Source: Apostichopus japonicus | Taxonomy: Eukaryota > Echinodermata > Holothuroidea > Aspidochirotida > Stichopodidae | Reading direction: 5' to 3' | NCBI RefSeq assembly: GCF_037975245.1 | Contig: NC_092567.1 | Span: 17,782,376 to 17,846,375, forward strand | DNA length: 64,000 nt | Part shown: positions 49,592 through 60,814 of the stretch, piece by piece | Position numbering within the stretch: position 1 is the stretch's first letter | Layout of the letters: every line of letters begins with the position of its first letter | The notes under the pieces: model-generated | The model's input: the letters and a program-made list of their open reading frames with translations, nothing else | What the model was told of the DNA's origin: nothing | Databases searched by the model: none | Position numbers and translations under genes: made by a program

Positions 49592-51406
49592 CTAACACCT
49601 ATCAATCAAGTCGTCAACAAAGCAGGCATGGTTTCTTTCGACGACCACATTACACACTCTCTTTAACTCAGGGTCGTCGTCTATCGATGCAATATGGTCT
49701 TGTGGGGTGTACCATTCCTCACTTGACCGATACAGGAAATCTGGTCCATTTGTCCATCTCTTATTACTGAGGAAATCATCAATGCGTTGGCCTCGGGATG
49801 CTTCATCGGCTGGATTGTCATGAGTGTTGACGTGATGCCACTGGTTGATATTTGTAAGATCCAAGATCACCGACACTCTATTGGCGACAAATGCTTTGAA
49901 TCTGCGAGTGTCGTTGCTAATGTACTTTAGTACAGTCTGACTATCAGACCAGTAGAACACTTCTTTCACGTCCAGCTCAAACAAGATCATACTGGTAAGG
50001 CGAGCAGCCATTGTAGCAGCTGTCAACTCAAGGCGAGGAATCGATGTGTACTTCAAGGGGGCTACTCTGCTCCTAGCAAATATTAGTGAAACCTGTAGAT
50101 TGCCCTCTTTGTCCTTTTGACGAAGGTAGGCACACATACCATAACCCGTATCACTGGCATCAGAGAAGACATGCAGCTGTCTGTCAACAACCTCAGCAAA
50201 CAAATCAGACTTCACACATCTTTGGACACCCCATTCCTTCAGTCGCTCCAACTCGCACAACCAACGCTGCCAAATCTGCAGGGAAGCATCATCGATGGGT
50301 TCATCCCATCCCAAACCCTTGCGACATATATCTTGCAGTAGCATCTTTGCTGGCAACACAAAGGGAGCTACAAATCCGAGAGGGTCAAAGAGAGAACATA
50401 CAACAGACAACAGGCCTCTCCTTGTGTGATCCCTTTTCACAGGTGTTACTTCAAACTTTAGCATATCAGTCTGCGGTGACCACTGTACACCAAGGGCACG
50501 GCTGATTGGAATGCCCTGCTGGTTGAGATCTAATGACTTCAACTCTGGAGCTCGATCGTCGCTGGGGATAGAGGCTAGTACCTCCTTACTATTCGACATC
50601 CATTTCGTGAGTCTGAACCCGCCTTGAACACACAAATCAGTCAGGCCCTTTGCTAATGCCATGGCCTTGGAACTGTCTGAAGCTGTTGCCAGACAATCGT
50701 CTACGTAAAATGAATCCCGGATAGCCTTCCGTACATCAGGACTATATTTGTTTCCATGGTCTTCTCCTGTCTTCTGAAGTGCCCTGTTGGCAATGGCCGA
50801 TGATGATATGGCTCCAAAGAGGTGACGAGTCATCCTGTAAATCTTTAACTCTTCTTCCTCATTGCTCCTCCACAGAAATCTGAGAACATCACGATCCTCA
50901 GGTGGTACAACAACTTGAAGGAACATTCCTTCGATATCGGCCATGACCGCAACTTTCTCTTCCCTATACCTGAGAAGAACACCCACCAGGCTGTTTGTGA
51001 TGTCCGGCCCCTGTAGAAGTAGGTCGTTCAGGGAGACGCCGGCTTGTTTGGCTGCACAATCGAAGACCACCCTTACTTTGCCTGGTTTCTTGTCACTGAT
51101 AACGGGATGGTGGGGAAGATACCACTCCCTACCCTCGTACGAGGTCTCACAAACTTGTTCCATGTAGCCACGATCGTACATCTTGTTCATGAACTCTACA
51201 TACTTAATTTTCAGCTCTGGGTCTCGTCGAAACCGCCTTTCTAGCATTTCGAACCTCTTCCTAGCTTGTCCTTTGTTATTGGGTAGGATCGAATTTGGAT
51301 CTATCCATGGCAAGGGAATGACATAACGCCCTCCTACCGACTCGATACCATCCTCGATAATTTTGACAAATTTCTTGTCTGCTACTGACATCCCAAGTCT
51401 CTCTGT
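49592..51406 (-). CDS. BEL/Pao reverse transcriptase and RNase H
   Basis: Middle of the Gag-Pol frame, between a TGA (51407-51409) and a TAG (49592-49594), in the same frame as both neighbours. Numbering from the ATG at 51391, reverse transcriptase motif A is MADIEGMF (150-157) and the active site is YVDD (229-232). RNase H has all four acidic positions: D411 (FSDASD), E455, D483 (WSDSQT) and D529. The polymerase and RNase H cores look complete. BEL/Pao elements normally make one polyprotein, so the stops are either new nonsense mutations or readthrough points. Confidence 0.92.
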   Translation of the reverse strand, partial: TERLGMSVADKKFVKIIEDGIESVGGRYVIPLPWIDPNSILPNNKGQARKRFEMLERRFRRDPELKIKYVEFMNKMYDRGYMEQVCETSYEGREWYLPHHPVISDKKPGKVRVVFDCAAKQAGVSLNDLLLQGPDITNSLVGVLLRYREEKVAVMADIEGMFLQVVVPPEDRDVLRFLWRSNEEEELKIYRMTRHLFGAISSSAIANRALQKTGEDHGNKYSPDVRKAIRDSFYVDDCLATASDSSKAMALAKGLTDLCVQGGFRLTKWMSNSKEVLASIPSDDRAPELKSLDLNQQGIPISRALGVQWSPQTDMLKFEVTPVKRDHTRRGLLSVVCSLFDPLGFVAPFVLPAKMLLQDICRKGLGWDEPIDDASLQIWQRWLCELERLKEWGVQRCVKSDLFAEVVDRQLHVFSDASDTGYGMCAYLRQKDKEGNLQVSLIFARSRVAPLKYTSIPRLELTAATMAARLTSMILFELDVKEVFYWSDSQTVLKYISNDTRRFKAFVANRVSVILDLTNINQWHHVNTHDNPADEASRGQRIDDFLSNKRWTNGPDFLYRSSEEWYTPQDHIASIDDDPELKRVCNVVVERNHACFVDDLIDRC

Positions 51407-53455
51407 TCATTGGCTCTCAGGGAAGTCTACCTTTGTGGCTTGTTGGACCAATTGGGTCAATTGATAATGGTCCTCGACGGCTCTCGCCTCCACTCTGTTA
51501 ACGGTGTGAGTATTCAAGGACGAACCTGGTCTCACAATGCTCCACGGGATCCAACCCAGTAGAGAACGTTGGGCAAAGGGTGAGCCATGCGGCCCTGTAA
51601 TCATCTCAAGTGGTGTATACGCATCGGCAACGGCGTTCCCTATCATCAAACCGATATCTGCATTAATCTGTCTCAGTGAGACCTTGCCCCTGAGATGGTC
51701 CCAGGCATCAACATCCTTTTGCGTCGGTATGTGTTCTCTAGTCACAGGGAGGCATTCCTTGGTGTAGACATTGGGCAGCTTGATGTCTCTGCCCCCATCC
51801 AAGTTACTGATCGCCAAGTTACAAACTATGCTGGTTTCAAGAGTATATGGCGCAGCCATAGTTTCAATTGGTATCCTTGCTCTTCTTCCTCCAACACCTA
51901 ACTGTTGTCTTAGTTGATCTGTGCAAAAGGATATGCTCGAACCCGGATCTAAGAATGCATATGTCTGCAGAGCCCGGCCGTTCTTTATGGACTTAATAAC
52001 CACTGGGATTATAGCCATCGTGCACAACCCATCATTAGTTCCACACGCCGACGCAACTTCTTTGGACTGACTTACTTCTCTCGTTACACCTGGCAGATCA
52101 TCTCTGTGAAGCTCTGTAGGGTGTCGTTTCTGACACTTAGTGCATTTCAGGCGATTCTTACAAAACTTGGATCTATGACCCGACTTAAGGCATCCAAAAC
52201 AAAGTCCCCATTTTTGAACCCACTTAACTCTATGGTCAAGCGTCGCCTGCTGGAATTGCTCGCAGACCACAGATTCATGATCTCCCTGGCATAGGTCGCA
52301 AGAGATAGACTTTGGCTGTATTGTGGCACAGGATTTCTTGTTGGATGATCTCTGATACTGGTATGAGGCAGTTTCATTAGCATGGCAATCAAATGTTGGG
52401 ATGTTGGCCTCTTCTGCCCTTTCAGCAATAAACTTGGCAAACACCTCAAAAGAAGGGAAATGGCCTTCGTTGTTGTTGTACTTCATAATAACTGTCCGCC
52501 ATTTGCTTTCGATGTACAAGGGTAGCTTAGCAATTATCTTGTAGTTTTCCTGGGGGTAGTCTAGGATCCCCAAGTCATGAATTGACCCTTTAGCTGCACA
52601 TATTTCATCAAGGAAATTCGATAACCTCTTCAAACCAGCAGAATCTCGCCCGTTGATTTTAGGCCAATTTTCCAGCTTTCCTAGAAATGCACGGCTCATC
52701 ACAGCATCCCCTCCATACCAATAATGCAATTTCTTACGTGCCTTGTCATATGCAACACTATCTTGCATAAGCAGGTAGCCACTAATCATGGTGAGTGGTT
52801 CCCCCTCAAGGTGTTGACTAAGTAGGTTCAGCTTCTCAGCAGCGGTGTTCGCTCTTGATGCAATGAGGTTGTCGAATGTACTGATCCACATTGGATATTT
52901 CAAAGGGTCACCTTTGAACTGCTCCACTCTTATGGGAGGCAGTCGAAATGAGTTGACTAACTCTCTCAGCGTGTATTGGTGTTCTTCTTTGACCACCGAA
53001 GTTGGACGGGGCATTGTATCGAGCAATCTTGTGACACCGTCATTGGGTCCATCTTCAGGAATCTCATCTAGAACGAACGAGGTTGACCCTTTGTCTTCTT
53101 CCTCGTCCGATTCATCTTCCCCACTTTCATCAACCACTTCCAGTAGTACCTTAGTCTTCTCCATCTCTTTCTGGAGCTTCAATCTTTCCATCTTCAGTTG
53201 GAGTTCCCTTTCCTTAAACTCCAGCTCAATCTTCTGCATTGCTAGTTGTCGTTCCAACTCGAGCTTCTCGCTTTTCTTTGACATGCGAGTAGAACACTTG
53301 TTGCTCTTTATTGATGATCGAGTGGAACCTTTTCCAATTTTAGCAGCACAGGAGCTGGCCTTGAGGTTTCCTTTTGTGTTGGGAGTTCCCTTACTGGTAG
53401 CATCAGGTAAGCTTGCTGACTTCCTTTGATATTCTTTGCCTGATCTTGTTGCCAT
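51407..53455 (-). CDS. BEL/Pao Gag and protease
   Basis: The frame is open from inside the LTR, but the first ATG is at 53455, giving 682 residues. A basic start is followed by a Glu/Lys/Leu-rich coiled coil (about 56-105), an acidic patch (110-122), the Gag body, and Cys/His zinc-knuckle motifs at about 386-451 (CDLC, CFGC with H, CTKC with H). The aspartic protease has LDPGSS (about 502-507), where DSG or DTG is usual; a Pro after the Asp is a variant I have seen described in BEL elements. It ends at a TGA. Confidence 0.9.
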   Translation of the reverse strand: MATRSGKEYQRKSASLPDATSKGTPNTKGNLKASSCAAKIGKGSTRSSIKSNKCSTRMSKKSEKLELERQLAMQKIELEFKERELQLKMERLKLQKEMEKTKVLLEVVDESGEDESDEEEDKGSTSFVLDEIPEDGPNDGVTRLLDTMPRPTSVVKEEHQYTLRELVNSFRLPPIRVEQFKGDPLKYPMWISTFDNLIASRANTAAEKLNLLSQHLEGEPLTMISGYLLMQDSVAYDKARKKLHYWYGGDAVMSRAFLGKLENWPKINGRDSAGLKRLSNFLDEICAAKGSIHDLGILDYPQENYKIIAKLPLYIESKWRTVIMKYNNNEGHFPSFEVFAKFIAERAEEANIPTFDCHANETASYQYQRSSNKKSCATIQPKSISCDLCQGDHESVVCEQFQQATLDHRVKWVQKWGLCFGCLKSGHRSKFCKNRLKCTKCQKRHPTELHRDDLPGVTREVSQSKEVASACGTNDGLCTMAIIPVVIKSIKNGRALQTYAFLDPGSSISFCTDQLRQQLGVGGRRARIPIETMAAPYTLETSIVCNLAISNLDGGRDIKLPNVYTKECLPVTREHIPTQKDVDAWDHLRGKVSLRQINADIGLMIGNAVADAYTPLEMITGPHGSPFAQRSLLGWIPWSIVRPGSSLNTHTVNRVEARAVEDHYQLTQLVQQATKVDFPESQ

Positions 53456-53492
53456 ATTGAAGCTCAGTAGATGAGAAAAACTTCGTGAATGA

Positions 53493-54188
53493 TGTAGAAT
53501 TGGGAAAAACTTGAAGGACGCCACCAACAGAATCTAGGTCTCGCTCATGACTTTATTTACGTTAACCGATTCACTGCAAACGAGAACAAATTAAACCAAG
53601 ATAAAATAATAAAATATACAAGAAAAAGATACATTAAGACATACAGAAATACTGTCACAAACGGCCTTCCTAAGATCGATGGACGATACCATAACGGACT
53701 AGAAACACACACGATATTGTGACTAAAATACAAGTAAAGCGATGTACACTCACGTAAGGTAAAATACAACAAAAGAAATTAACTAGAGTAAGGACAAGAG
53801 CTTATGAACGCTCCGGGATGGGTTATGATCTTGTACACATATACAAGCTAAGTAACGCACAAAACCTAGGCCAACAACAACAATAGTGCAATGTAACTTA
53901 TCCTAAATGGTTAACAGTGCAACCGTAAACACAACTTAAATAACTTATTTATCTTAACTACACAAATGTCAAATCAAATCAACTACACCGTAATTCTTAC
54001 CGAAGTTTTGTAGCCTTTAAAAATGTTCCCGCATCTACAGATAAAATGCATATGAACTAAAAGAATAACTTTAAAAGTAAGCTTTAACATCACGCTTAAG
54101 GCGTTAGTGTCGCCATGTTGTTTCTTAAAGAATAACGTACAAAACCCGTCGAGCGCCCTCCCCTATACCTAGAAACTACACTGCAACA
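53493..54188 (-). repeat. 5' LTR of the BEL/Pao element
   Basis: 696 bp and near-identical to 47215-47910 (differences near 53850, 53932 and 54011). The primer-binding site should lie just inside at about 53475-53492; I cannot name the tRNA. Confidence 0.93.
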
Positions 54189-54527
54189 CACAGCGTACAT
54201 ATATTCAGCTGTGTTACTGGTCCAAAAGAGTCCTAGCTAGCAGTATTATTCTAGACTGCTATTCCTGCCTGGAAACCAATGTAGATGTAAAGGAGGGAAT
54301 GGTATTTTAACCGGAAACTAATCATTGGTATTCCCTCCGAACCCTGCTCAGTTGTTAATAAGTGGTTGTTTCGCAGTATTCGACTCGTCGGGTGGGTGGG
54401 GGTTCTAATTATTTGAACCTCAATATTTGATGGCTTACCTGTCAGTACACGCCAGGAAAAAATCCAGTTAAGTAACTGGACAATGGTATCTTGTTTCAAC
54501 TGGGATTAGTAGTTTTCTTCTGAGCAG

Positions 54528-54809
54528 ATGGAATATATTACTGGGAGAAAAAAGCTATCAGCCTACTCTACTCGCAATCCTTTCGTAGCTGGACGTGAAC
54601 GTAATTACCATTTGTATATCCCTTATATTTTATCCCTTTTTTCTCGACTGTTGATGTCAAGCTGTTATAGCCAACACCGTACTGAAGAATACACTCTTCC
54701 ACGACCCTGCAGTGCATTGTATCGCTACAACTACACCAGTCTCTCGTTTTTACAAACAGTTATGGGTCGAAAAGGCTTTCCTCGGTCTCCATCTCCGCCA
54801 TTTCAGTAA
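54528..54809 (+). CDS. Hypothetical 93-residue ORF (copy 2)
   Basis: Counterpart of 16303-16593: same start and end, three residues shorter through an in-frame 9-bp difference. The ATG is again directly preceded by AG (CTGAGCAG). No family recognised. Confidence 0.25.
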   Translation: MEYITGRKKLSAYSTRNPFVAGRERNYHLYIPYILSLFSRLLMSSCYSQHRTEEYTLPRPCSALYRYNYTSLSFLQTVMGRKGFPRSPSPPFQ

Positions 54810-56069
54810 CACTGTTTAAGATGCAGGTTCCTTAACTAGTGCTTTACCATGGCATGCATACAGATACGCGCGAACGATGGTTTTACAAACTGTGTACATG
54901 TTTGTGTACACAACAACGAACAATGCTATGTATGCGGCGTCTAATCTTGCCGCCCAAAAACAGAAATTGCACTCATGGGTATGACGATGGTGCAGTAAAC
55001 ACGCCATTTATGACATACTCCGAACTCTCTTGCGAAATTTCCACTGGTCGTATATCCTTTTTATTGGGTAGCGCCATCAATAAGACTTAAATAAAGGAAA
55101 CGTCTTCGTTACGTGTAGCATACGCCCATTAATAGAACTATTGACTTACACAATAATTCCCAAAAGTGATGTGGTCTATAAGTCTCGACAGAAGGTCTCA
55201 TTAGCTAAACGTATCTCGTGAAAAGACAGGACAATACACCAGTGTCACTGTCGTTTACACCTTATTGGGCGTTGCTCATCACTTAAACAGTCACACTGTG
55301 ACAGCTTTACCAGATCATTCTGTCAAGCAGACCTGTGTGTCTCAGATACATGTAAGTGGGTAATCCAGCCAGAAATACTATTTATTTATATCGGTAAGTC
55401 AGAATAGACTGTAAGCCTGTGTAAGTATGTATACGAAATAAAGTTCAGTTCAAAATCTGCAGTAGACCTACTGTGTCTGCGTCTGTACGTAATGATGATG
55501 TACGTACTTCTGCAGTAAACGTTGAGGTCCGTGTTGTATTCTTACAGCACTGTCCAGTATTTTGTCAGATATTACGTGTATGCTTACACGATATCCTCAC
55601 TGGAACTTTTCTTTAACTCTCTCAGACATAGCCAGTCGGTATAAAACATTTTAATCCTGATTGTGTACAATAATAATTCCTTTTGCATACGGGTGTTCTA
55701 TGTGTACAATGATATTGCTGTTCTACTACAGGAACTTTTGTGCAACAACAATACTTGTCAATGGGTTAGCAGTATACCTCTTTATGAATACAATATTATT
55801 GCTGTTCATGTATGAGGATCTGTTGTACAGCAACTTCTCTAGACGGTGTGTTAACAGTTCTCTACTGTGAGTTGAAAATAGCATTGCTTTTCACTTAACA
55901 GGGCAGGTGGTAATGCAACAACATAATTTTTCTTTATAACAGTAACCTCCTGTTTATGTCCAATAATATTGCTGTCCACTTAAAGCCTGTTTTCACGAAC
56001 GCGGGCTTCTTTCACTCTTGGTCGACCTATTGAGGGGAGGGCAAGTTGCTCCACTCCTTTACTGCGTGG
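54810..56069. other. Non-coding stretch, copy 2
   Basis: Counterpart of 16594-17787. It holds the source of the segment transposed to 44914-45336. No conserved frame. Confidence 0.45.
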
Positions 56070-56078
56070 GAACGGGGC

Positions 56079-56812
56079 GCGAATTTTTTTCCCAAACAGG
56101 TTTACAATTACGGAGTTTTCAGCCAATCAAATTGCTCGTGACGTCAGCATAAATAATAACCATCGCTTGGAAGTTCGAAGACATATACTGAGTTACACAC
56201 TGACACTTGATGGGAGTTTCCCTTCAAACGCCCTAACTTTACTTTTAATGCTTGGATTACATGTTAACCTCACTTATGATACATACGCTACATTCTATTT
56301 GGTTCGTGTTTACGTTATCCACGATTCGTGAGCCGTTCTATTGAAATCAGATTTCGTTTCGTGGAATGGGTAGGTCTACACTAAAAGCAACTTCACGACG
56401 CGAGTTCAAGAGTCTTGACTGAATATACGCAAAACAGTATAGTGTGTAGTATGATATATTTCCGTCACTGCACTGTGTACAGAGTTATAATACATATAGG
56501 CCTACAGCGCATGTGTGATGTACCCTGTACGAAAATTCACTGTGCGATGTTATCGATTAATGCCTTCACAGAAAACTTCGATCAAAGTAGATCATACAAT
56601 ACTAGTATGCTAAATATGTCTAAACCAATTCCAAACATATCTAAATATATGTACGAAAAGCTACGGGTGATTTTGAACGGGTATATCTTCGTTGCGACAA
56701 ATGGATGCAGAACCTCGAAGTGAAGGTTTCTATGGTGATGACGTAACTTTTCCGACCAATCATGAACGACTATTTACGCACACTTGCAAACCTGTTTGGG
56801 AAAAAAAATCTC
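56079..56812. mobile_element. Inverted-repeat DNA transposon, 734 bp, non-autonomous
   Basis: A 9-bp direct repeat GAACGGGGC flanks it (56070-56078 and 56813-56821); copy 1 has the empty site GAACGGAGC at 17788-17796. Terminal inverted repeats of about 25 bp: the left end begins GCGAATTTTTTTCCC and the reverse complement of the right begins GAGATTTTTTTTCCC, both then reading AAACAGGTTT. A 102-codon frame inside (56415-56723) shows no transposase features. A 9-bp target duplication points to a Mutator-like element, or 8 bp to hAT or P; I cannot decide. Confidence 0.8.
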
Positions 56813-57239
56813 GAACGGGGCAAGCCCTAGCTTGATCAAGCCACTCATGAGAGGTGCGGTTAGGACAGCTAAGCCCGGGTAAACGTTGACAAATGTAAAT
56901 ACACAATTGCCTTTGTGTGTAAAAGATACGATGGATTTTATCCGCCGCTTGCTTATTTTAAAATTGGTAGTGTGTACAAAGGTCCAATGCAGTGAGAATG
57001 ATGGAATTACGCAAGGCATAGCTGAGTAGTACACAGTGTAGCTGCCCGCGTGTATCCACATACTTACATTATAAAGTTTAAGCTGCTTTTTTAAGTGTCC
57101 AGATAACCGGAAAGCCCATTATTATCATTATCATCGATATTTTCCTGAACAATATGTCGCAGAAGTAGACTGAGCGAAGTATGTGGTGGGACGTTTTTTT
57201 TTATCTTGAGAGTTATTTATAACCCCCCATGTCCCAATA

Positions 57240-57530
57240 ACTGCATTTAATGATGCATTATCTGGTAGTTTGCAAAACATACAAAATGAAAAGAAACTTG
57301 CTATATTACAGTTGATTTTAATATTGATCTTTTGAAGCATGACCATTTGCCTCATATTTCACATTTTCTTGATTTAATGTCTTCTCATAATACTATTTAC
57401 CATTAATATCAAAAACAACAAAGAATACATCCACATCTTCATCACTCATTGATAACATTTGTTGTAATGATTCTATTGTTAATTAAAAAATCTGGCATCT
57501 ATTATCTGATATTAGCGACCACTTTTTTTG
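57240..57530 (+). pseudogene. Old LINE fragment, left part in copy 2
   Basis: Counterpart of 18240-18520, with broken endonuclease motifs. Homology to copy 1 stops near 57530, where the younger LINE begins. Confidence 0.6.
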
Positions 57531-57899
57531 TCTTAGTTCTTGATAGTTTGCATTTGATACTGCATGGAGCATTGTACTTTATTTAGTCATCTCTGTTGTA
57601 TTTGTGCGCATAGCTTAACGTCTAGTGACTGTTATTCCATAGGTCATTGCTGTAATTGATCCGGGGTTATTAAATGGCATAATGACTGTATTAGTAATCC
57701 TATTGTTAGTTTACATGGGGACATAGCCTGTATCATTTGTAAAAATACTCGTAATCACTTTCAAGCATGCGACGACATTAATTCTCCTCTCAGTTCTATT
57801 GATCCTGATATCAATTCTGTTCAAAGTTTTCAAGCTACTAAATGCAAGTTTTATGATTACAATTTTGTTCACGATTTTACCAACGATTTATGGGATCGG

Positions 57900-59024
57900 A
57901 AACTTACCTTGTATCATGTGGATGCTAGGTCTCTGAATAGTAACTTTAATAATTTATTATGATCACTAAGATCCGTTAGGCATACATTTTCTGTTATCGG
58001 TATTACCGAGACCTGGATTGGTAATCCTAATACTTAACATACTCTCTACAACATCCCTGGGTATAATATGGAACATTACTCTAGGCAAGGGCGTAGTGGA
58101 GGGGTCGCACTATATATCAATTCATCTCTTAAATACAAATCTCGTTCAGAAATGAGTATTTTTGTAGAAGGAGTACTTGAGTTGACTTTTATAGAACTGC
58201 AGGCTTCTCATTCGCCAATCATTATAGGGATTATTTATTGCCCCTCCGGTGTTAGCGAAACTGTGCTTGACATGTTCTCTACTTTATTTATTACGTTGAA
58301 TCGAGAAGACAGGAGTTGTTTCTTAATGGGCGATTTTAATTGTAATCTCTTAATTACATCGGAAAACATCGGTAACCAGTTTATCAACCTTGTACACTCT
58401 CACTCTTTTCGTCAAATCCACAATTTGCCTTCTAGGATAACGTCACACTCTGCTACACTTCTTGATGTATGTTTTACGAATAGTCCATCATTGTCATCTA
58501 CCTCGGGCATAATTTGTGACGACATTTCGGATCATTTCCCTGTTTTTACTATTGTTGACATTGACAATGTTAAAACTAGTATTCCGTCAATCACTCTAAG
58601 GAGGCACGTTAATCCAGCAACTATACGGTTATTTCGGTCTGCTATTGAAAACGAATCTTGGCAAGATGTCTTTAATGGCAATGATGTAAACGTTGCATTT
58701 GATAATTTTAATAAAATATTTAGTAAGCATTTAAACAGCTGTCTTTCGTATGTTGCTAGTACAAAGAAGGGTATTAGTGACAAGAATGACCGGATGACTC
58801 CTGCCATCCTTAATTCTTGCCGTACAAGGAATCGTTTATATAAAAAATATCTCCGTAGTCGTACTGCAAACAACTTGAACGATTACAAACGTTTTCGTAA
58901 TCGTCTTACGTCTGTTATCAGGCTGGCCAAAAAGTCTAACTACACCAATATTTTTAATAATAACAACCAGGATGCAAAACGTGTGGCGGTCAATAAATAC
59001 CCTTTTACATGGTCGACAAGCTAA
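57900..59024 (+). pseudogene. LINE endonuclease region
   Basis: An APE-type endonuclease. HVDARSLNSN lies near 57916, the ITETWI motif carrying a catalytic Glu near 58000, GDFNCNL near 58330 and SDHFPVF near 58527. In-frame stops at about 57960 and 58036 lie before the longest open part, which starts at 58068 (318 codons). After the catalytic domain comes the Arg/Lys-rich linker usual before the polymerase. Confidence 0.8.
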
Positions 59025-59159
59025 TCGCACTCCTGAACAGATTAATTATCGGGGGGTCAGTTTTTCTAATCCATTGGATATTGGAAACATTTTCAATGAT
59101 TATTTTACTACTATTAGTCCAGCAACTCAACATAAGATTCATAATGTTTATTCTCACTA

Positions 59160-60740
59160 AAAAAACGTACCTGCAAGCACCAGTCATTGACTCTTTATTC
59201 ATTATTCCTGCAACAAGAGATGAGGTTCTTAAAGTACCTCTATCACTCAAGCCATCCGCTGCTGGTTTTGATGGTGTTTCTGCTATTATTGTAAAACATG
59301 CTGACAATTCATTATGTATTCCACTCACATATCTTTGTACTCTCTCTTTTGAGCTTGGTGCTGTTCCAATATCTTTAAAAATAGCTCGAGTTGTTCCTGT
59401 CTTTAAGGCCGGTGAATAGGAATCCGTGAATAATTATAGACCCATTTCAGTTCTCCCCCATGTTTCTCCAAGGTAATCGAAAAAATATTGTTCTCACGAT
59501 TATATAACTTTATTGCTAAGCATAATTTACTGTATAACTATCAATTTGGTTTCCTTCTTGGCCGTTCAACTACACATGCTATTTTACATTTTACTTGTAA
59601 AGTTATGGAAGCTTTCGAAAATAATCAGTATGCTTCTGGTATATTTCTGGATCTGTCGAAGGCGTTTGATACTCTTGACCATAACATTTTACTTGACAAA
59701 CTTAATCATTATGGAATCCGGGGAACTGTACTTCAGTGGTTCAAAAGCTATCTTGCTAATCGTCACCAGTTTGTTGTTATTAATAATATAAATTCTGTTT
59801 CTAAGCCAATTAAGTGTGGTGTTCCTCAAGGGTCCATACTTGGTCCATCGTTGTTTATAATTTATGTTAATGACCTCTATACAGCCAGCAACAAATTTCA
59901 TTATAATCTCTTATGCTGATGATACCAACCTGTTCTTTTCCAGTAATGACATTAATTTTCTATTGGATACTATACAGAATGAGTTTACATATATTCATAA
60001 TTGGTTTTGTGCAAAAGAATTGTCACTCAATGTTAAGAAAACTACCTCTATTGTGTTTAGTACACCTTCAAAACACTTAAATCCTAACATAAATAGTATC
60101 AGACTTTGCGGTGTTGAAGTTATGCTGTCTAAGACTACTAAATTTCTTGGCGTTTATATCGATAATCATCTTTCTTGGAATAATCATATTCAGAATATTT
60201 GTATGAAAGTGTCTAAAGGCGCTGGAGTTCTTAATAGACTTCACCAAATCCTTCCCAGAAGCACATTGGTCATTTTGTATAATACACTCATGCTTCCCTA
60301 TCTTACCTATTGTAATGTTATTTGGGGCAGTACCCATGCCTTTAGAATTCAACCCTTTATTTACTTCAAAAGAGAGTCATTCGTTATATTTGTAATGCGG
60401 ATTACCTCCAGCATACAGCACCCCTGCTAACTACTCTTAACCTCTTAGTATCTATGACATAAATCTTTACTATGTTGGTATTTTTATTTTCAATTGGTTA
60501 CATCATAATGCTCCGTCGACTTTTCGCAAATATTTTCAGTTACGTAACGATCCATATCCTAACCGTGCGCCAAATCAATTTACTGTTCCTTACTTTAGAC
60601 TTTGGTCTTCACAACTTGGTATTCGTTATGTCGGCGTAAAACTTTGGAATTCCCTCCCTACTACTATTACTGGTTGTAAAACTTTGAACACCTTCAAAAA
60701 ACGTCTTAAGGTGTATCTGATATCAAACTATCATTGATTT
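59160..60740 (+). pseudogene. LINE reverse transcriptase region
   Basis: Motifs in order: SAAGFDGVS (near 59255), VVPVFKAGE then a TAG (near 59417), NNYRPIS (near 59435), FLDLSKAFDTLDHN (near 59645), GVPQGSILGPS (near 59820), YADDTNLF with the catalytic Asp pair (near 59915) and FLGVYIDNHLSW (near 60145). Frame changes occur near 59465, 59890 and 60350. The element could not make a full polymerase. Confidence 0.85.
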
Positions 60741-60814
60741 TGTATTTCCTTTCATTGCCATCTTTTCTGTTTTCTATGTATACTTAAGCTTTCATTTTAT
60801 ATTTGCTTTCTAGT

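Larger units (their letters stand above)
47215..54188 (-). mobile_element. BEL/Pao LTR retrotransposon, 6974 bp
   Basis: Two 696-bp LTRs (TG..CA ends) enclose gag, protease, reverse transcriptase, RNase H and integrase in BEL/Pao order, all read on the minus strand. A 5-bp target duplication CACAG flanks it (47210-47214, 54189-54193). Copy 1 has the matching unoccupied site near 15950-15965. The LTRs differ at only about four positions, so insertion is recent. The long frame is cut by two in-frame stops and the integrase lacks one catalytic residue, so this copy looks inactive by itself. Confidence 0.95.

Noticed and set aside
48189-53429. Plus-strand frames of up to 194 codons across the BEL element
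   Set aside because: They are antisense shadows of the Gag-Pol frame.
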